From Prodigiosinella confusarubida (GTDB taxonomy: Bacteria > Pseudomonadota > Gammaproteobacteria > Enterobacterales > Enterobacteriaceae): 64,000 nt of DNA. Under the pieces are notes generated by a model that saw only the letters and a list, made by a program, of their open reading frames with translations, had not been told where the DNA came from and ran no database searches. Both the position numbers and the translations under genes were made by a program. Location of the stretch: the NCBI RefSeq assembly GCF_002847015.1, contig NZ_CP025085.1, positions 1,116,001 to 1,180,000 of the forward strand, in the 5' to 3' direction. Position 1 is the first letter of the stretch; the number at the start of each line of letters is the position of its first letter. This document shows positions 30,441 to 40,102 of the stretch, piece after piece.

Positions 30441-30466
30441 CATTGTCTGCTGCAAAGGAGGACCCA

Positions 30467-30682
30467 ATGCCAATAGTGATTTTGCGTGAGTGTAATGAGC
30501 ACCTCTATTGCTACATCGCCAAGCTGGATCTGGAAGCCAAAGTGACAGGTATGGAGTTTGATCGGCACGATTATTGGGGGGGCCGTGTCGAGCTGGAAGG
30601 TGGAAAGGCCTATTACATCAGCCCGCAAGCGGGTAAACCGGCATTTCCGGTCAGCCTGCGGGCGACCCGATCCGAACCCTGA
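30467..30682 (+). CDS. nifT: NifT (FixT/FixU family) protein
   Basis: A small 71-residue protein of unknown exact function found after nifK in many diazotrophs; deletion has little effect in Klebsiella. It starts MPIVILRECNEHLYCYIAK and keeps the family's WGG motif (DYWGGRVELEGGKAYYISPQ). ATG 30467 is preceded by AAAGGAGG. It lies between nifK and nifY as in Klebsiella. Confidence 0.92.
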   Translation: MPIVILRECNEHLYCYIAKLDLEAKVTGMEFDRHDYWGGRVELEGGKAYYISPQAGKPAFPVSLRATRSEP

Positions 30683-30694
30683 CAGGAGAAGAGG

Positions 30695-31360
30695 ATGATA
30701 TCTAAAGACGATATACTGTTCTGGCGGTTGTTTGCGTTAATCCAGTACATGCCGGAGTTGACCCCAGCGCAGTTGTTGAACTGGCTTTGTCAGGAAAGCG
30801 ATGCCGGGTTGGATCTGGAGCAATTACAGTCGCTGTCTCTGGGAGAGCTTGAAGCGCGTTTCCCCGGCGATGTATCCATCATGACCCTTAATCGCTGGCA
30901 ACAGGTGATGAATTGTCTGAACGGTGAATTACCGGAACACTTGTCGGTAGAACCCCGTCATCTGATGTCGAACCATTTGCTGGTGGCTTTTGCCTCGCAG
31001 GATGGCCTGACTATTAATGGTCATTTTGGCCAGTGCCGGTTATTTTTTATTTACGCGTTTGAAGGGGAATATTCCTGGTTGTACGCGCTGCGCCGTTATC
31101 CTGGCGAATCACCGGATCAGGAAGGCAACGACGTTCGCGCTGACCTGCTGAAGGATTGCCATCTGCTGTTCTGCGAAGCGATTGGTGGCCCGGCCGCCGC
31201 CCGGATCATCCGCCACAATATCCATCCGGTGAAGGTCACGCCCGGCACCAGCATCTCGTCTCAGCGCGAGATGTTGCAAACCATGCTGGCTGGCGATTTA
31301 CCCCCCTGGCTGGCCAAACGGTTGGGGAAAGACAACCCGTTGGATAATCGGGTGTTTTGA
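30695..31360 (+). CDS. nifY: NifY, apo-dinitrogenase-binding/cofactor insertion accessory protein
   Basis: NifY binds apo-MoFe protein and helps insertion of FeMo-co. The 221 residues contain an N-terminal SAM-like helical part (LTPAQLLNWLCQESDAG...) and a C-terminal NifX/NafY-type cofactor-binding domain (about 105-210) with the NGHFGQCRLFFIYAF segment, the counterpart of the cofactor-binding His region. It is 12 bp after nifT and is the last gene of nifHDKTY. Confidence 0.95.
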   Translation: MISKDDILFWRLFALIQYMPELTPAQLLNWLCQESDAGLDLEQLQSLSLGELEARFPGDVSIMTLNRWQQVMNCLNGELPEHLSVEPRHLMSNHLLVAFASQDGLTINGHFGQCRLFFIYAFEGEYSWLYALRRYPGESPDQEGNDVRADLLKDCHLLFCEAIGGPAAARIIRHNIHPVKVTPGTSISSQREMLQTMLAGDLPPWLAKRLGKDNPLDNRVF

Positions 31361-31380
31361 TCGCGACCTGACGCTTTGTC

Positions 31381-31400
31381 ATGCCCGTGCCGGCGGGCAT
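31381..31400. repeat. Hairpin after nifY
   Basis: ATGCCCG-TGCCGG-CGGGCAT is a perfect 7-bp stem with a 6-base loop, 20 bases after the nifY stop. It may end or protect the nifHDKTY transcript; no T-tract follows. Confidence 0.5.
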
Positions 31401-31538
31401 TCACCGGCTTACGCCAATGATAAGGCATCGATCTCAGCATGTTCTGTATTCTGTCCCTTTCCCCGCGTTCGATTTTCTCCCGATGTTTCCCCGCTGCCTG
31501 ATGGCGTGAATAGGCGTCGTTACGCCAATTGTCCGCTT

Positions 31539-31554
31539 TGTCAGAAAACCGACA
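31539..31554. promoter_or_regulatory. Possible NifA site for nifE
   Basis: TGT-CAGAAAACCG-ACA matches TGT-N10-ACA, but it lies only 34 bp upstream of the -24 element, much closer than the usual 80-150 bp. It may be functional or a chance match. Confidence 0.45.
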
Positions 31555-31587
31555 TCCTTATTCTCTTAAAAATCAACCAATAACATC

Positions 31588-31603
31588 TGGCCTGCGATTT
31601 GCA
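31588..31603 (+). promoter_or_regulatory. Sigma-54 promoter of nifENX
   Basis: TGGCCTGCGATTTGCA has GG-N10-GC spacing and a perfect TTGCA -12 element. The leader to the nifE start is about 27 bases. Confidence 0.85.
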
Positions 31604-31640
31604 GTGTCCTGGTAGTGGCAACTTACAGGATGAGGCTGAG

Positions 31641-33014
31641 ATGAAGGGGAATGAAATACTGGCGTTACTCGACGAACCGGCTTGTGAACATAACCATAAG
31701 CAAAAGTCGGGATGCAGTGCGCCAAAACCTGGAGCGACGGCGGGAGGCTGCGCCTTTGACGGTGCGCAAATTACGCTGTTGCCATTGGCGGATGTCGCCC
31801 ATCTGGTGCATGGCCCTATCGGCTGTACCGGCAGTTCCTGGGATAACCGTGGTAGTCGGAGTTCCGGCCCGACGCTTAATCGGCTGGGATTCACCACCGA
31901 TCTTAACGAGCAGGATGTGATCATGGGGCGTGGTGAGCGGCGGTTGTTTCATGCTGTGCGACATATTGTCAGCCACTATAAGCCGGCGGCGGTGTTTATC
32001 TACAACACCTGTGTACCGGCGATGGAAGGGGATGATATTGAAGCGGTATGTCGTGCGGCCGAGGTCGCGGTGGGGGTGCCGGTCATCGCTATTGACGCGG
32101 CGGGTTTTTATGGCAGTAAAAACCTCGGCAACCGTATTGCCGGGGAAGTGATGGTCAAAAAGGTCATTGGGCAGCGCGACCCGGCGCCCTGGCCGGAAGA
32201 TTATCCTCTGGCGGTGGAGCATCGACACAATATCGGTTTAATTGGTGAATTCAATATTGCCGGGGAGTTCTGGAACGTATTACCGCTGCTGGATGAATTG
32301 GGTATCCGCGTGCTGGGCAATTTGTCTGGCGATGGGCGTTTTGCCGAGATCCAGACCATGCATCATGCCGAGGTGAATATGGTGGTGTGTTCGCGGGCGT
32401 TGATTAATGTCGCCAGAATGCTGGAACAGCGTTACCACATCCCGTGGTTCGAGGGCAGTTTTTATGGGGTACGGGCCATGTCAGAGGCGCTGCGTGCGCT
32501 GGTGACGCTGATCGGGGATGAGGATTTGATACAGCGCACGGAGGCGATGATCGCCCGCGAGGAAGCGGTCGCCGAACAGGCGCTGGCACCGTACCGTGAG
32601 CGTTTGCGCGGTCGGAAAGTGCTGTTGTATACCGGCGGTGTGAAATCCTGGTCGGTGGTTTCCGCATTGCAGGATTTAGGCATGACCGTGGTGGCAACCG
32701 GAACGCGTAAATCTACTGAAGAAGACAAGCAGCGCATTCGCGAATTGATGGGGGAGGATGCACTGATGCTGGATGAGGGTAATGCCCGAACCTTGTTGGA
32801 TGTGGTGTATCGCTATGGTGCCGACATCATGATTGCCGGTGGCCGTAACATGTACACCGCGTACAAGGCACGGCTGCCGTTCCTCGATATCAATCAGGAG
32901 CGTGAGCATGCGTTTGCGGGCTACCGGGGCATCGTTACGTTGGCAGAGCAACTCTGTCTGACGCTGGAAAGTCCGGTTTGGCAGCAGTCTCATCAGAGTG
33001 CCCCCTGGCATTAA
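31641..33014 (+). CDS. nifE: Nitrogenase cofactor scaffold protein NifE
   Basis: NifE and NifN form the NifD/K-like scaffold on which the NifB-cofactor matures to FeMo-co. The conserved cysteines are in [35 protein letters not shown] and [12 protein letters not shown], the last equivalent to the cofactor ligand of NifD. The N-terminal [20 protein letters not shown] matches Klebsiella NifE, fixing the start at 31641 rather than the frame opening at 31599. The protein has 457 residues. nifN starts 10 bp after its stop. Confidence 0.98.
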   Translation: MKGNEILALLDEPACEHNHKQKSGCSAPKPGATAGGCAFDGAQITLLPLADVAHLVHGPIGCTGSSWDNRGSRSSGPTLNRLGFTTDLNEQDVIMGRGERRLFHAVRHIVSHYKPAAVFIYNTCVPAMEGDDIEAVCRAAEVAVGVPVIAIDAAGFYGSKNLGNRIAGEVMVKKVIGQRDPAPWPEDYPLAVEHRHNIGLIGEFNIAGEFWNVLPLLDELGIRVLGNLSGDGRFAEIQTMHHAEVNMVVCSRALINVARMLEQRYHIPWFEGSFYGVRAMSEALRALVTLIGDEDLIQRTEAMIAREEAVAEQALAPYRERLRGRKVLLYTGGVKSWSVVSALQDLGMTVVATGTRKSTEEDKQRIRELMGEDALMLDEGNARTLLDVVYRYGADIMIAGGRNMYTAYKARLPFLDINQEREHAFAGYRGIVTLAEQLCLTLESPVWQQSHQSAPWH

Positions 33015-33024
33015 GGAGAACAGT

Positions 33025-34410
33025 ATGGCGCAGATTATTCGCAATAAAAAACCCTTAGCCACCAGCCCGATCAAAAGCGGACAGCCACTGGGGGCGATCC
33101 TGGCCAGCCTGGGGATTGAACAGAGTATCCCGCTGGTTCATGGCGCACAGGGGTGTAGTGCGTTCGCCAAAGTGTTTTTTATTCAGCATTTTCACGAGCC
33201 GGTTCCGTTGCAATCCACTGCGATGGACCCGACTACCACCATCATGGGTGCCGATGGCAACATTTTCACCGCGCTTTCCACGTTGTGCCAGCGTAATGCA
33301 CCGAAGGCGATCGTGATTGTGAGCACGGGTCTGTCTGAAGCGCAGGGCAGCGATCTGTCCCGGGCGGTGCGTCAGTTTCGTGATGATTTTCCCCGTTTTA
33401 AGGCGGTGGCGATCCTGACGGTCAACACGCCGGATTTCTATGGTTCGCTGGAAAATGGCTTCAGTGCGGTGGTGGAAAGCGTGATCCAACAATGGGTGCC
33501 GGAAAAGCCGCCGGTGGGGATGCGTAACAAGCGGGTCAATCTGCTGCTCAGCCATTTGATCACGCCTGGTGATGTGGAGCTGATTCGTAGCTATGTGGAA
33601 GCCTTTGGTCTACAGCCGGTGATACTGCCGGATTTGTCGTTATCATTGGATGGTCATCTGGCGGGTGGTGACTTTCATGCTGTGACTCAAGGGGGAACAT
33701 CGCTGCGCAACATCGAACAGATGGGACAAAGCCAGAGCACCATTACCCTCGGTGGGTCGCTGCATCGTGCGTCTAATCTGATGGCGATGCGCAGTCGTGG
33801 ATTGTCGCTGAATCTGCCGCACCTGATGACGATGGAGAATGTGGATCGGTTTATTCATCATCTGCAACAGCTGTCCGGGCGTGATGTGCCAGGCTGGATT
33901 GAACGTCAGCGCGGGCAATTGCAGGATGCGATGATTGACTGCCACATGTGGTTACAGGGACGACGGCTGGCACTGGCGACGGAAGGCGATTTACTGATGT
34001 CATGGTGTGACTTTGCTATCAGTCAGGGAATGATACCGACACATCTGCTGGCACCGGTTAATCAGCAGAGCCTGGCGACGCTACCGGTGGAGCAGGTGGT
34101 GATTGGCGATCTGGAGGATTTGCAGGCCATGTTGCGCCTGACGCCGACGGATATGCTGGTGGCGAACTCTCACGCGGTAGATGTAGCGGAGCAGTTTGGT
34201 ATTCCGCTGATTCGTGCCGGCTTTCCGATTTTTGATCGCCTGGGAGAATTTCGCCGTCAGCGTCAAGGGTATGCCGGTATGCGCGATACCCTGTTCGAGC
34301 TGGCGAATTCGATGCAGGAACGTCATCACCAGCAGCCGGTTTATCACTCGCCGCTGAAGCAGCATTTTCCTCCGGTGCAGATGCGGGAGGCGCATCATGC
34401 ATCATGTTAA
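33025..34410 (+). CDS. nifN: Nitrogenase cofactor scaffold protein NifN
   Basis: The NifK-like half of the NifEN scaffold, 461 residues. It shares SGQPLGAILASLG and VHGAQGCSAFAKVFFIQHF with the family. Compared with NifK it lacks the N-terminal extension, as expected. ATG 33025 (MAQIIRNKKP) follows AAGGAGAA. Its last 14 bases overlap nifX, indicating translational coupling. Confidence 0.97.
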   Translation: MAQIIRNKKPLATSPIKSGQPLGAILASLGIEQSIPLVHGAQGCSAFAKVFFIQHFHEPVPLQSTAMDPTTTIMGADGNIFTALSTLCQRNAPKAIVIVSTGLSEAQGSDLSRAVRQFRDDFPRFKAVAILTVNTPDFYGSLENGFSAVVESVIQQWVPEKPPVGMRNKRVNLLLSHLITPGDVELIRSYVEAFGLQPVILPDLSLSLDGHLAGGDFHAVTQGGTSLRNIEQMGQSQSTITLGGSLHRASNLMAMRSRGLSLNLPHLMTMENVDRFIHHLQQLSGRDVPGWIERQRGQLQDAMIDCHMWLQGRRLALATEGDLLMSWCDFAISQGMIPTHLLAPVNQQSLATLPVEQVVIGDLEDLQAMLRLTPTDMLVANSHAVDVAEQFGIPLIRAGFPIFDRLGEFRRQRQGYAGMRDTLFELANSMQERHHQQPVYHSPLKQHFPPVQMREAHHASC

Positions 34411-34864
34411 TCGTCATCTCAGTACCATCAGCGCCGCCGTGTGGTCGATGAAGGTCGCTTTCGCCAGTTCTGATTATCACCATGTGGATCAGCATTTTGG
34501 CGCCACGCCACGGCTGGTGATTTATGGCGTCAAGGAAGATCAGGTCACACTGCTGAAAGTGGTGGATTTCAACGTGCAGTACGGTCATCAGGAAGACAAG
34601 TTGACCTGTCGGATTGATGCGCTGGAAGATTGTGTGACGCTGTACTGTGTGGCGATTGGCGATACGGTGTTCCGCCAGTTATTGCAGGTTGGTGTACGTG
34701 CGGTACGGGTGCCGGCGGATACGTCGATTGCGATGCTGTTGCAGCAAATTCAGCAATGCTGGAAGCCGATGGAGCAAATGACAACACGACGACAGCGCGA
34801 TCCCGATCGTTTCGAGCAGTTAATGGCGGAAAGGGAATGGCACGAGGAGGATGATGCGGGTTAA
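34397..34864 (+). CDS. nifX: NifX, FeMo-co precursor carrier
   Basis: A 155-residue NifX/NafY-family protein that carries NifB-co or VK-cluster between NifB and NifEN. The cofactor-binding region KVAFASSDYHHVDQHFG includes the conserved His. It overlaps nifN by 14 bp, and it is the last gene of nifENX. The acidic C-terminal tail (AEREWHEEDDAG) is typical. Confidence 0.95.
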   Translation: MHHVNRHLSTISAAVWSMKVAFASSDYHHVDQHFGATPRLVIYGVKEDQVTLLKVVDFNVQYGHQEDKLTCRIDALEDCVTLYCVAIGDTVFRQLLQVGVRAVRVPADTSIAMLLQQIQQCWKPMEQMTTRRQRDPDRFEQLMAEREWHEEDDAG

Positions 34865-34918
34865 TCCTGGCTTGTATGGGGTAATGCACTCTGCTTGCGT
34901 CGACGTGACCTGACAGAA

Positions 34919-34943
34919 TGTCATTTCTGTGACAAAGCTTACA
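34919..34943. promoter_or_regulatory. Two overlapping NifA sites upstream of nifU
   Basis: TGT-CATTTCTGTG-ACA (34919-34934) and TGT-GACAAAGCTT-ACA (34928-34943) are both exact TGT-N10-ACA matches offset by 9 bp. They lie about 75-100 bp upstream of the nifU -24 element. Because they overlap, two NifA dimers probably cannot occupy both fully at once. Confidence 0.7.
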
Positions 34944-35017
34944 TAAACCACGACATTTTCGTGGTTTTTTTTTGGCTACATTCCCCTATCTCATTGATAT
35001 ACCTCCTTTTGTGTGAC

Positions 35018-35033
35018 TGGCATCACATTTGCT
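35018..35033 (+). promoter_or_regulatory. Sigma-54 promoter of nifUSVWZM
   Basis: TGGCATCACATTTGCT fits TGGCAC-N5-TTGCW with one mismatch and GG-N10-GC spacing. The leader to nifU is about 85 bases. Confidence 0.88.
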
Positions 35034-35128
35034 CTGTTTTTACTATCCAGACCATAAGACAAGCGCCGTTGAGGATGAGCGATAGCAACCATCTTTCGCG
35101 TCTCAACCAATTCAGTAGGGAGCAGAGA

Positions 35129-35953
35129 ATGTGGAACTATTCTGAGAAAGTGAAAGATCATTTTTTTAATCCACGCAACGCCAAAGTGGTACCGGAAGCC
35201 AATGCCGTGGGTGATGTGGGTTCCCTGAGCTGTGGGGATGCGCTGCGCTTGATGCTGCGAGTGGATCCTGACAGTGAAATCATTCTGGATGCCGGTTTTC
35301 AAACCTTCGGTTGTGGCAGCGCCATCGCCTCCTCTTCCGCGCTGACTGAACTGATTATCGGTCGTACGCTGCATCAGGCTGAGCAAGTGACCAATCAGCA
35401 AATTGCCGACTACCTCGATGGATTACCGCCGGAAAAAATGCACTGCTCGGTCATGGGGCAGGAGGCGTTACGTGCGGCCATTGCCAGCTATCGCGGTGAA
35501 TCCCTGGAGGATGACCACGAAGAGGGTGCGCTGATCTGCAAATGCTTTGCCGTCGATGAAGGGCAGATTCGGCGTGCGGTGGTGACCAACGGCCTGACCA
35601 CGTTGGAAGAGATTATCAATTACACCAAGGCGGGCGGCGGTTGTACGTCCTGTCATGAAAAAATCGAGCTGGCGTTGGCGCAGATCCTGCGTGAACAGCC
35701 AGTGGCGGCGGCAACGGCACCTTGTCCCAAAAATGAAAACTGGCAATCCGTGGCTGAGGTAGTGGCTGAACTGCGTCCTCACATTCAGGCGGATGGCGGT
35801 GATATGTCGCTGGTCAATGTCAGTGAGCAACAGGTAACGGTGGCGCTTTCCGGTAGTTGCAGTGGCTGCATGATGACCGACATGACGCTGGCCTGGTTAC
35901 AGCAAAAACTGGTTGAACGCGTTGGGCGCTACATGGAAGTGGTGGTGGCGTAA
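35129..35953 (+). CDS. nifU: Fe-S cluster scaffold NifU
   Basis: NifU assembles [4Fe-4S] clusters for nitrogenase with sulfur from NifS. Its 274 residues show three modules: an IscU-like N-terminal domain (cysteines in [17 protein letters not shown] and MHCSVMG), a central permanent [2Fe-2S] domain (ICKCFAVDE and [10 protein letters not shown]), and a C-terminal Nfu domain with the CXXC in [14 protein letters not shown] 35129 ([13 protein letters not shown]) after AGGGAG gives the exact Klebsiella length; the open frame extends 78 codons upstream through the promoter and is spurious there. Confidence 0.98.
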   Translation: MWNYSEKVKDHFFNPRNAKVVPEANAVGDVGSLSCGDALRLMLRVDPDSEIILDAGFQTFGCGSAIASSSALTELIIGRTLHQAEQVTNQQIADYLDGLPPEKMHCSVMGQEALRAAIASYRGESLEDDHEEGALICKCFAVDEGQIRRAVVTNGLTTLEEIINYTKAGGGCTSCHEKIELALAQILREQPVAAATAPCPKNENWQSVAEVVAELRPHIQADGGDMSLVNVSEQQVTVALSGSCSGCMMTDMTLAWLQQKLVERVGRYMEVVVA

Positions 35954-35978
35954 CTTTTTCTGTGATGAGGAGCAGGTA

Positions 35979-37187
35979 ATGAAAAACGTGTATCTGGATA
36001 ACAATGCCACCACCCGTATCGACCCGATGGTGCTGGAGGCGATGCTACCGTTCCTGAGTGATTACTATGGCAATCCCTCGTCCATTCATGATTTTGGTGT
36101 GCCCAGTCGCGGAGGAATGGAGCGGGCACGTCAGCAAGTTGCCAGCCTGTTGGGTGCGCAACATGACAGCGAAATCATTTTTACGTCCGGTGCGACCGAA
36201 GCCACATCGACTGCTATTTATTCCGCGGTCACGCTGGCGCCGGAAAAACGCGAAATCATCGTTACCGCCGTGGAACATCCGGCCACTCTGGAGGTATGTG
36301 AAAACCTGGAGCGACAGGGTTATACCATTCATCGGTTGGCGGTTTCCCCTGAAGGCGCGTTGGATCTGGCGGCATATCGCCAGTTACTCAGTGGGCGCGT
36401 CGCGCTGGTCAGCGTGATGTGGGCCAACAATGAAACCGGGGTGGTCTTCCCGGTGAGAGAGATGGCCGCGTTGGCCCATGAGCACGGAGTGCTGTTTCAC
36501 TGCGATGCAGTGCAGGCGGTGGGCAAAATCCCCATTGCGCTGTCAGCGACGGAAATAGACATGCTCTCCTGTTCCGCCCATAAAATTCATGGCCCGAAAG
36601 GGGTTGGTTGTCTTTATCTGCGTCGTAATACCCGCTTTCGTCCGTTGCTGCGCGGCGGTCATCAGGAGCGGGGACGTCGGGCCGGGACAGAAAATATTGC
36701 CGGTATCGTCGGTATGGGCAGCGCCTGTGAACTGGCGGAAGTGCATCAACCCATGATGGATGCCTCCATTGCTCAACTGCGGGATAAGCTGCAACACGGG
36801 CTGGAACAGGCAGTTTCCCATGTCATGGTGATGGGCGGCGATCAACCCAGAACGCCGAATACGCTGAATATTGCGTTTGAATTTATCGAAGGGGAAGCAA
36901 TTTTATTGCTGCTGAATCATTGCGGTATTGCCGCGTCCAGTGGCAGCGCCTGTACGTCTGGGTCGCTGGAACCGTCGCATGTGATGCGGGCGATGAGCAT
37001 TCCGTATACCGCCGCGCATGGCAGTATCCGTTTTTCGCTTTCACGTTATACCCGTGAAAAAGAGATCGATTATGTGATTGAGCAGGTACCACCGATTGTG
37101 GCTCGACTGCGAACGCTATCACCCTACTGGCAACAAGGTAAGCCAGCTGCATCTCACAGCGCCGACTTTGCACCGACTTATGGCTGA
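35979..37187 (+). CDS. nifS: Cysteine desulfurase NifS
   Basis: A PLP enzyme that provides sulfane sulfur to NifU. The PLP-binding lysine is in [12 protein letters not shown]. The catalytic cysteine loop is [17 protein letters not shown], the short-loop class I type. The protein starts [16 protein letters not shown] at ATG 35979, after GAGGAGCAGG, and has 402 residues. Start and stop codons are separated from nifU and nifV by 25 and 13 bp. Confidence 0.97.
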   Translation: MKNVYLDNNATTRIDPMVLEAMLPFLSDYYGNPSSIHDFGVPSRGGMERARQQVASLLGAQHDSEIIFTSGATEATSTAIYSAVTLAPEKREIIVTAVEHPATLEVCENLERQGYTIHRLAVSPEGALDLAAYRQLLSGRVALVSVMWANNETGVVFPVREMAALAHEHGVLFHCDAVQAVGKIPIALSATEIDMLSCSAHKIHGPKGVGCLYLRRNTRFRPLLRGGHQERGRRAGTENIAGIVGMGSACELAEVHQPMMDASIAQLRDKLQHGLEQAVSHVMVMGGDQPRTPNTLNIAFEFIEGEAILLLLNHCGIAASSGSACTSGSLEPSHVMRAMSIPYTAAHGSIRFSLSRYTREKEIDYVIEQVPPIVARLRTLSPYWQQGKPAASHSADFAPTYG

Positions 37188-37200
37188 ACAGGAGAAAAGC

Positions 37201-38349
37201 ATGGCCCAGGTGATCATCAACGACACCACCCTGCGGGATGGTGAGCAAAGTCCCGGTGTGGCATTCCGGGCCAGTGAAAAACTGGCTATCGCTCAGGCGC
37301 TGGTGGATGCAGGTGTGCCGGAGCTGGAGGTGGGAACGCCGGCAATGGGGGCGGAAGAGCGTGCGTCGATGGCGGCAGTACGGCGACAGTTGCCGGATAC
37401 TGTCATGATGGCCTGGTGCCGGATGAATGCAGAGGAAATCCGCCAGGCTGTCGATCTCGGTATGAACTGGGTGGATATTTCTGTTCCTGCCTCGGATTTA
37501 CTGCGGGAACAAAAGCTGCATCAGCCGTGGTCGTGGGTGGAAACGCAACTGGCTTCGTTGAGCGACCTGGCCCGGCGTCAGGGATGTCGGGTGAGCATCG
37601 GTTGTGAAGATGCTTCTCGTGCCAGCGATGCCGTACTGTATATGTTAGCCGGTCTCGGCAGTGTCGTGGGGGCGGAGCGGCTACGTTTTGCTGATACGCT
37701 GGGGATCCTCGATCCCTTTACCACTTTTGCGCGCATTACCGGGTTGCGTCAGCATTGGGATGGCGAGATAGAAATGCATGCGCATAACGATTTAGGGTTG
37801 GCCACCGCCAATACGCTGGCTGCGGTCAAGGCCGGTGCGACGCACGTGAATACCACCGTGCTGGGGCTGGGAGAACGAGCGGGCAATGCGGCGCTGGAAA
37901 CGGTCGCATTGTCGTTGCAAACCTGTCTGGGGCGGGATTGCGGAATTGATTTCGCACAGCTTCCGGCGTTATGCCGTCAGGTTGCAGATGCAGCTCAACG
38001 CCACATCGATGTACAGCAACCGCTGGTAGGTGAACAGGTATTTACTCATGAGTCGGGTGTACATGTGGCGGCACTGTTACGCCATAAGGATAGTTATCAG
38101 GGTATCAATCCTGCATTGATGGGGCGCGAATATCGGCTGGTGCTGGGAAAACACTCGGGACGCCAGGCGGTGGACGGTATCTTTGCCCGTATGGGTTACC
38201 GGCTCGACAGCCGGCAAATCCAGGATATTTTGCAAGTAGTCCGTACCTTTGCGGAAAACTGGAAGCGCAATCCTCGTGAGAGTGAACTGGTGCAAATCTA
38301 TCAGGATCTGTACGGGGTAGATAACGAACGGCACTGTCAGGAAGGATAA
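37201..38349 (+). CDS. nifV: Homocitrate synthase NifV
   Basis: Condenses acetyl-CoA and 2-oxoglutarate to homocitrate, the organic ligand of FeMo-co. The DRE-TIM motif [16 protein letters not shown] is at the N terminus, and metal-binding [12 protein letters not shown] is in the middle, followed by LGLGERAGN. The 382 residues match Klebsiella NifV (381). ATG 37201 (MAQVIINDT) follows AGGAGAA. nifW begins one base after its stop. Confidence 0.97.
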   Translation: MAQVIINDTTLRDGEQSPGVAFRASEKLAIAQALVDAGVPELEVGTPAMGAEERASMAAVRRQLPDTVMMAWCRMNAEEIRQAVDLGMNWVDISVPASDLLREQKLHQPWSWVETQLASLSDLARRQGCRVSIGCEDASRASDAVLYMLAGLGSVVGAERLRFADTLGILDPFTTFARITGLRQHWDGEIEMHAHNDLGLATANTLAAVKAGATHVNTTVLGLGERAGNAALETVALSLQTCLGRDCGIDFAQLPALCRQVADAAQRHIDVQQPLVGEQVFTHESGVHVAALLRHKDSYQGINPALMGREYRLVLGKHSGRQAVDGIFARMGYRLDSRQIQDILQVVRTFAENWKRNPRESELVQIYQDLYGVDNERHCQEG

Positions 38350-38350
38350 A

Positions 38351-38611
38351 ATGATGGAGTGGTTTAATCGATTACCGGGGGTTGCAGAGCTGGAGTCGGC
38401 AGAGTCGTTTTTTGCGTTCTTTGACCTACCTTATGATGCGTCCTGGTTAAGAAAATGTCATTTACCGGTTCTGCGTGAATTTCACCGCCGTTTGGCGGCG
38501 GCGGTGCCGTTGCGTAATAACCTGGAAGATAGCACAACCGCCGACTGGCAACTGGCGCGACGCTTGCTGGCAGAAAGTTATCAGCAGATACAGCCGGGAG
38601 AATCGCAATGA
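38351..38611 (+). CDS. nifW: Nitrogenase-stabilising/protective protein NifW
   Basis: A small 86-residue protein implicated in maturation or oxygen protection of the MoFe protein. It begins MMEWFNRLPGVAELESAESFF and ends ARRLLAESYQQ, both strongly conserved with Klebsiella NifW. AAGGA precedes two adjacent ATGs; the first (38351) matches the family start. The stop overlaps nifZ by 4 bp. Confidence 0.93.
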   Translation: MMEWFNRLPGVAELESAESFFAFFDLPYDASWLRKCHLPVLREFHRRLAAAVPLRNNLEDSTTADWQLARRLLAESYQQIQPGESQ

Positions 38612-39051
38612 CATCCGTATTTGAATTTGGTGAGCAGGTGAGGGTGATTCGCCCGCTGCGCAATGATGGCACCTTTGCCGGAAAAGCCCGCGGTGAGTTG
38701 TTGATACGCCGTGGCAGTCTGGGATATGTGCGCGAATGGGGGCATTTTTTACAGGATCAGATCATCTACCAGGTGCATTTTATTAGTGAAGATTGCATCG
38801 TCGGCTGTCGTCAGCAGGAACTGATTTCGGCTACGCTCCCCTGGGATAGCGACAGCTTTCAGTATGGTGATCGGGTTAGTGCTGCGCAGCCCCTATCAAT
38901 ACAGGGTGAAATTGTTATCGCTCAGGGTGTGGTGGGGCACATTATCGGGACAGATGAAGGGTCACAACGTGACTGTTATACGGTGATATTTGGTGAACGG
39001 CTGTTTCAGGTGCCGTCGTCCGCATTGATTAATCTGGAGATTGACGGCTGA
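38608..39051 (+). CDS. nifZ: NifZ, P-cluster/MoFe maturation protein
   Basis: A 147-residue NifZ required for forming the second P-cluster of the MoFe protein. It contains two copies of the family's small repeat: FGEQVRVIRPLRNDGTF...RRGSLGYVREWG and YGDRVSAAQPLSIQGEI...AQGVVGHIIGTD. It overlaps nifW by 4 bp and nifM by 1 bp, indicating coupled translation. Confidence 0.94.
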   Translation: MTSVFEFGEQVRVIRPLRNDGTFAGKARGELLIRRGSLGYVREWGHFLQDQIIYQVHFISEDCIVGCRQQELISATLPWDSDSFQYGDRVSAAQPLSIQGEIVIAQGVVGHIIGTDEGSQRDCYTVIFGERLFQVPSSALINLEIDG

Positions 39052-39839
39052 TGCGGGTTCCCTGGCAACGTTACAGTCGTATTAAGCTGGCGCAGCAGCA
39101 TTGGCACTGTGAACCGGAACAGCTTCCCGCTGACGCACTACCCCAGTTTATTCAATATGTTGAGCGACAGATAGCGCTGGAATCTGCTGTTGTGGCCGTC
39201 GCACAGCAACGTCTGTCAGCGGTGGATGAGCAAATATTGCACCGCGTACAGCAATCATTGGCGCAAGAGTTGACGATCGCCGGTTTTCCCGATGCGGAGC
39301 AACAGTCGATTATCCGACATCACGCGTTAATGGATCAGCAACTGGCATGGGTAGCGGCGCAGACGCCGCTACCGGATGCTGAAGCGGTGGTGCAGTGGTA
39401 TCGACGGCATGCCGAACGTTTTTATCGTCCCGAACAGCGTAAGGCGCGTCATCTGCTATTGACCATCGATGAAAATCGTCCGCAAATCCGCCAGCAAATG
39501 GCGATGCTGCATCGGCATTTGTGTGAAGATCCTGACCAGTTCGACACACTAGCGCGCCGTTATTCTCATTGTCCGACCGCGATGGAAGGTGGACTAATGG
39601 GATGGGTGAGTAAAGGGTTGCTGTATCCGCAACTGGAAAAAGCGTTGTTTGCCTTATCGGCGGGGGCATTGAGCGCACCGGTGGAAACGGAACTGGGTCT
39701 GCATTTACTGCTGTGCGAGGCGATTCGCCCGGCAGGATTACTTTCAGAAGCAGAAGCTCTGCCCGGCGCGGCAAAACAGTTATTCCTGCTGCGGCAAAAG
39801 CAGTTTCAGCGACAGTGGCTCCAGCAGTTGCTGACATAG
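39051..39839 (+). CDS. nifM: NifM, parvulin-type peptidyl-prolyl isomerase for NifH maturation
   Basis: NifM is required to fold active NifH in gammaproteobacteria. The 262 residues have an N-terminal helical part and a parvulin domain (about 130-235), with KARHLLLTIDENR, LARRYSHCPTAMEGGLMGWVSKG and LSAPVETELGLHLLLCEA. The ATG overlaps the nifZ stop by one base (TGATG). It is the last gene of nifUSVWZM; the next gene on the map, lsc, is foreign to the nif system. Confidence 0.95.
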   Translation: MRVPWQRYSRIKLAQQHWHCEPEQLPADALPQFIQYVERQIALESAVVAVAQQRLSAVDEQILHRVQQSLAQELTIAGFPDAEQQSIIRHHALMDQQLAWVAAQTPLPDAEAVVQWYRRHAERFYRPEQRKARHLLLTIDENRPQIRQQMAMLHRHLCEDPDQFDTLARRYSHCPTAMEGGLMGWVSKGLLYPQLEKALFALSAGALSAPVETELGLHLLLCEAIRPAGLLSEAEALPGAAKQLFLLRQKQFQRQWLQQLLT

Positions 39840-39927
39840 TCATTGCCGTCGCCATGCCCGAGCGAAAGCGCATTGTTGTAAATAGTGCAGAGCACAGGTT
39901 CTGGTAAAAAAGGAATAGAAATGATGT

Positions 39928-39956
39928 GGGCGCTGCGCAAAGGAAAGGCGGCGCCC
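39928..39956. terminator. GC-rich hairpin after nifM
   Basis: GGGCGC and GCGCCC pair around a loop that contains a further near-pairing (TGC/GCG). It follows nifM by 88 bases and could terminate nifUSVWZM. There is no T-run, so function is inferred. Confidence 0.45.
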
Positions 39957-40042
39957 TGGTTTATGGTCACCTTCAGGACGAAGTGCGACCGGTGAATAAA
40001 GCTTTCGGCTTCTGAGACCTTTGGGAAAGGAAAAGCTCAGAT

Positions 40043-40063
40043 CGAGACCCTATTTGTAACCGC
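40043..40063 (+). repeat. Imperfect direct repeat flanking lsc, left copy
   Basis: GACCCTATTTGTAACCGCGC resembles GATCCTATTTGCAACTGTGC at 41685. Sixteen of 21 positions agree and all five differences are C/T transitions. It may mark the edge of the lsc insertion or be coincidence. Confidence 0.35.
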
Positions 40064-40102
40064 GCCACCTTTAATGCCAGGAGGAAGGTTAAATTTCTAT
40101 CC

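Noticed and set aside
34895-35128. N-terminal extension of NifU by 78 residues
   Set aside because: It reads through the sigma-54 promoter and NifA sites; the start at 35129 has a good ribosome-binding site and matches the family.
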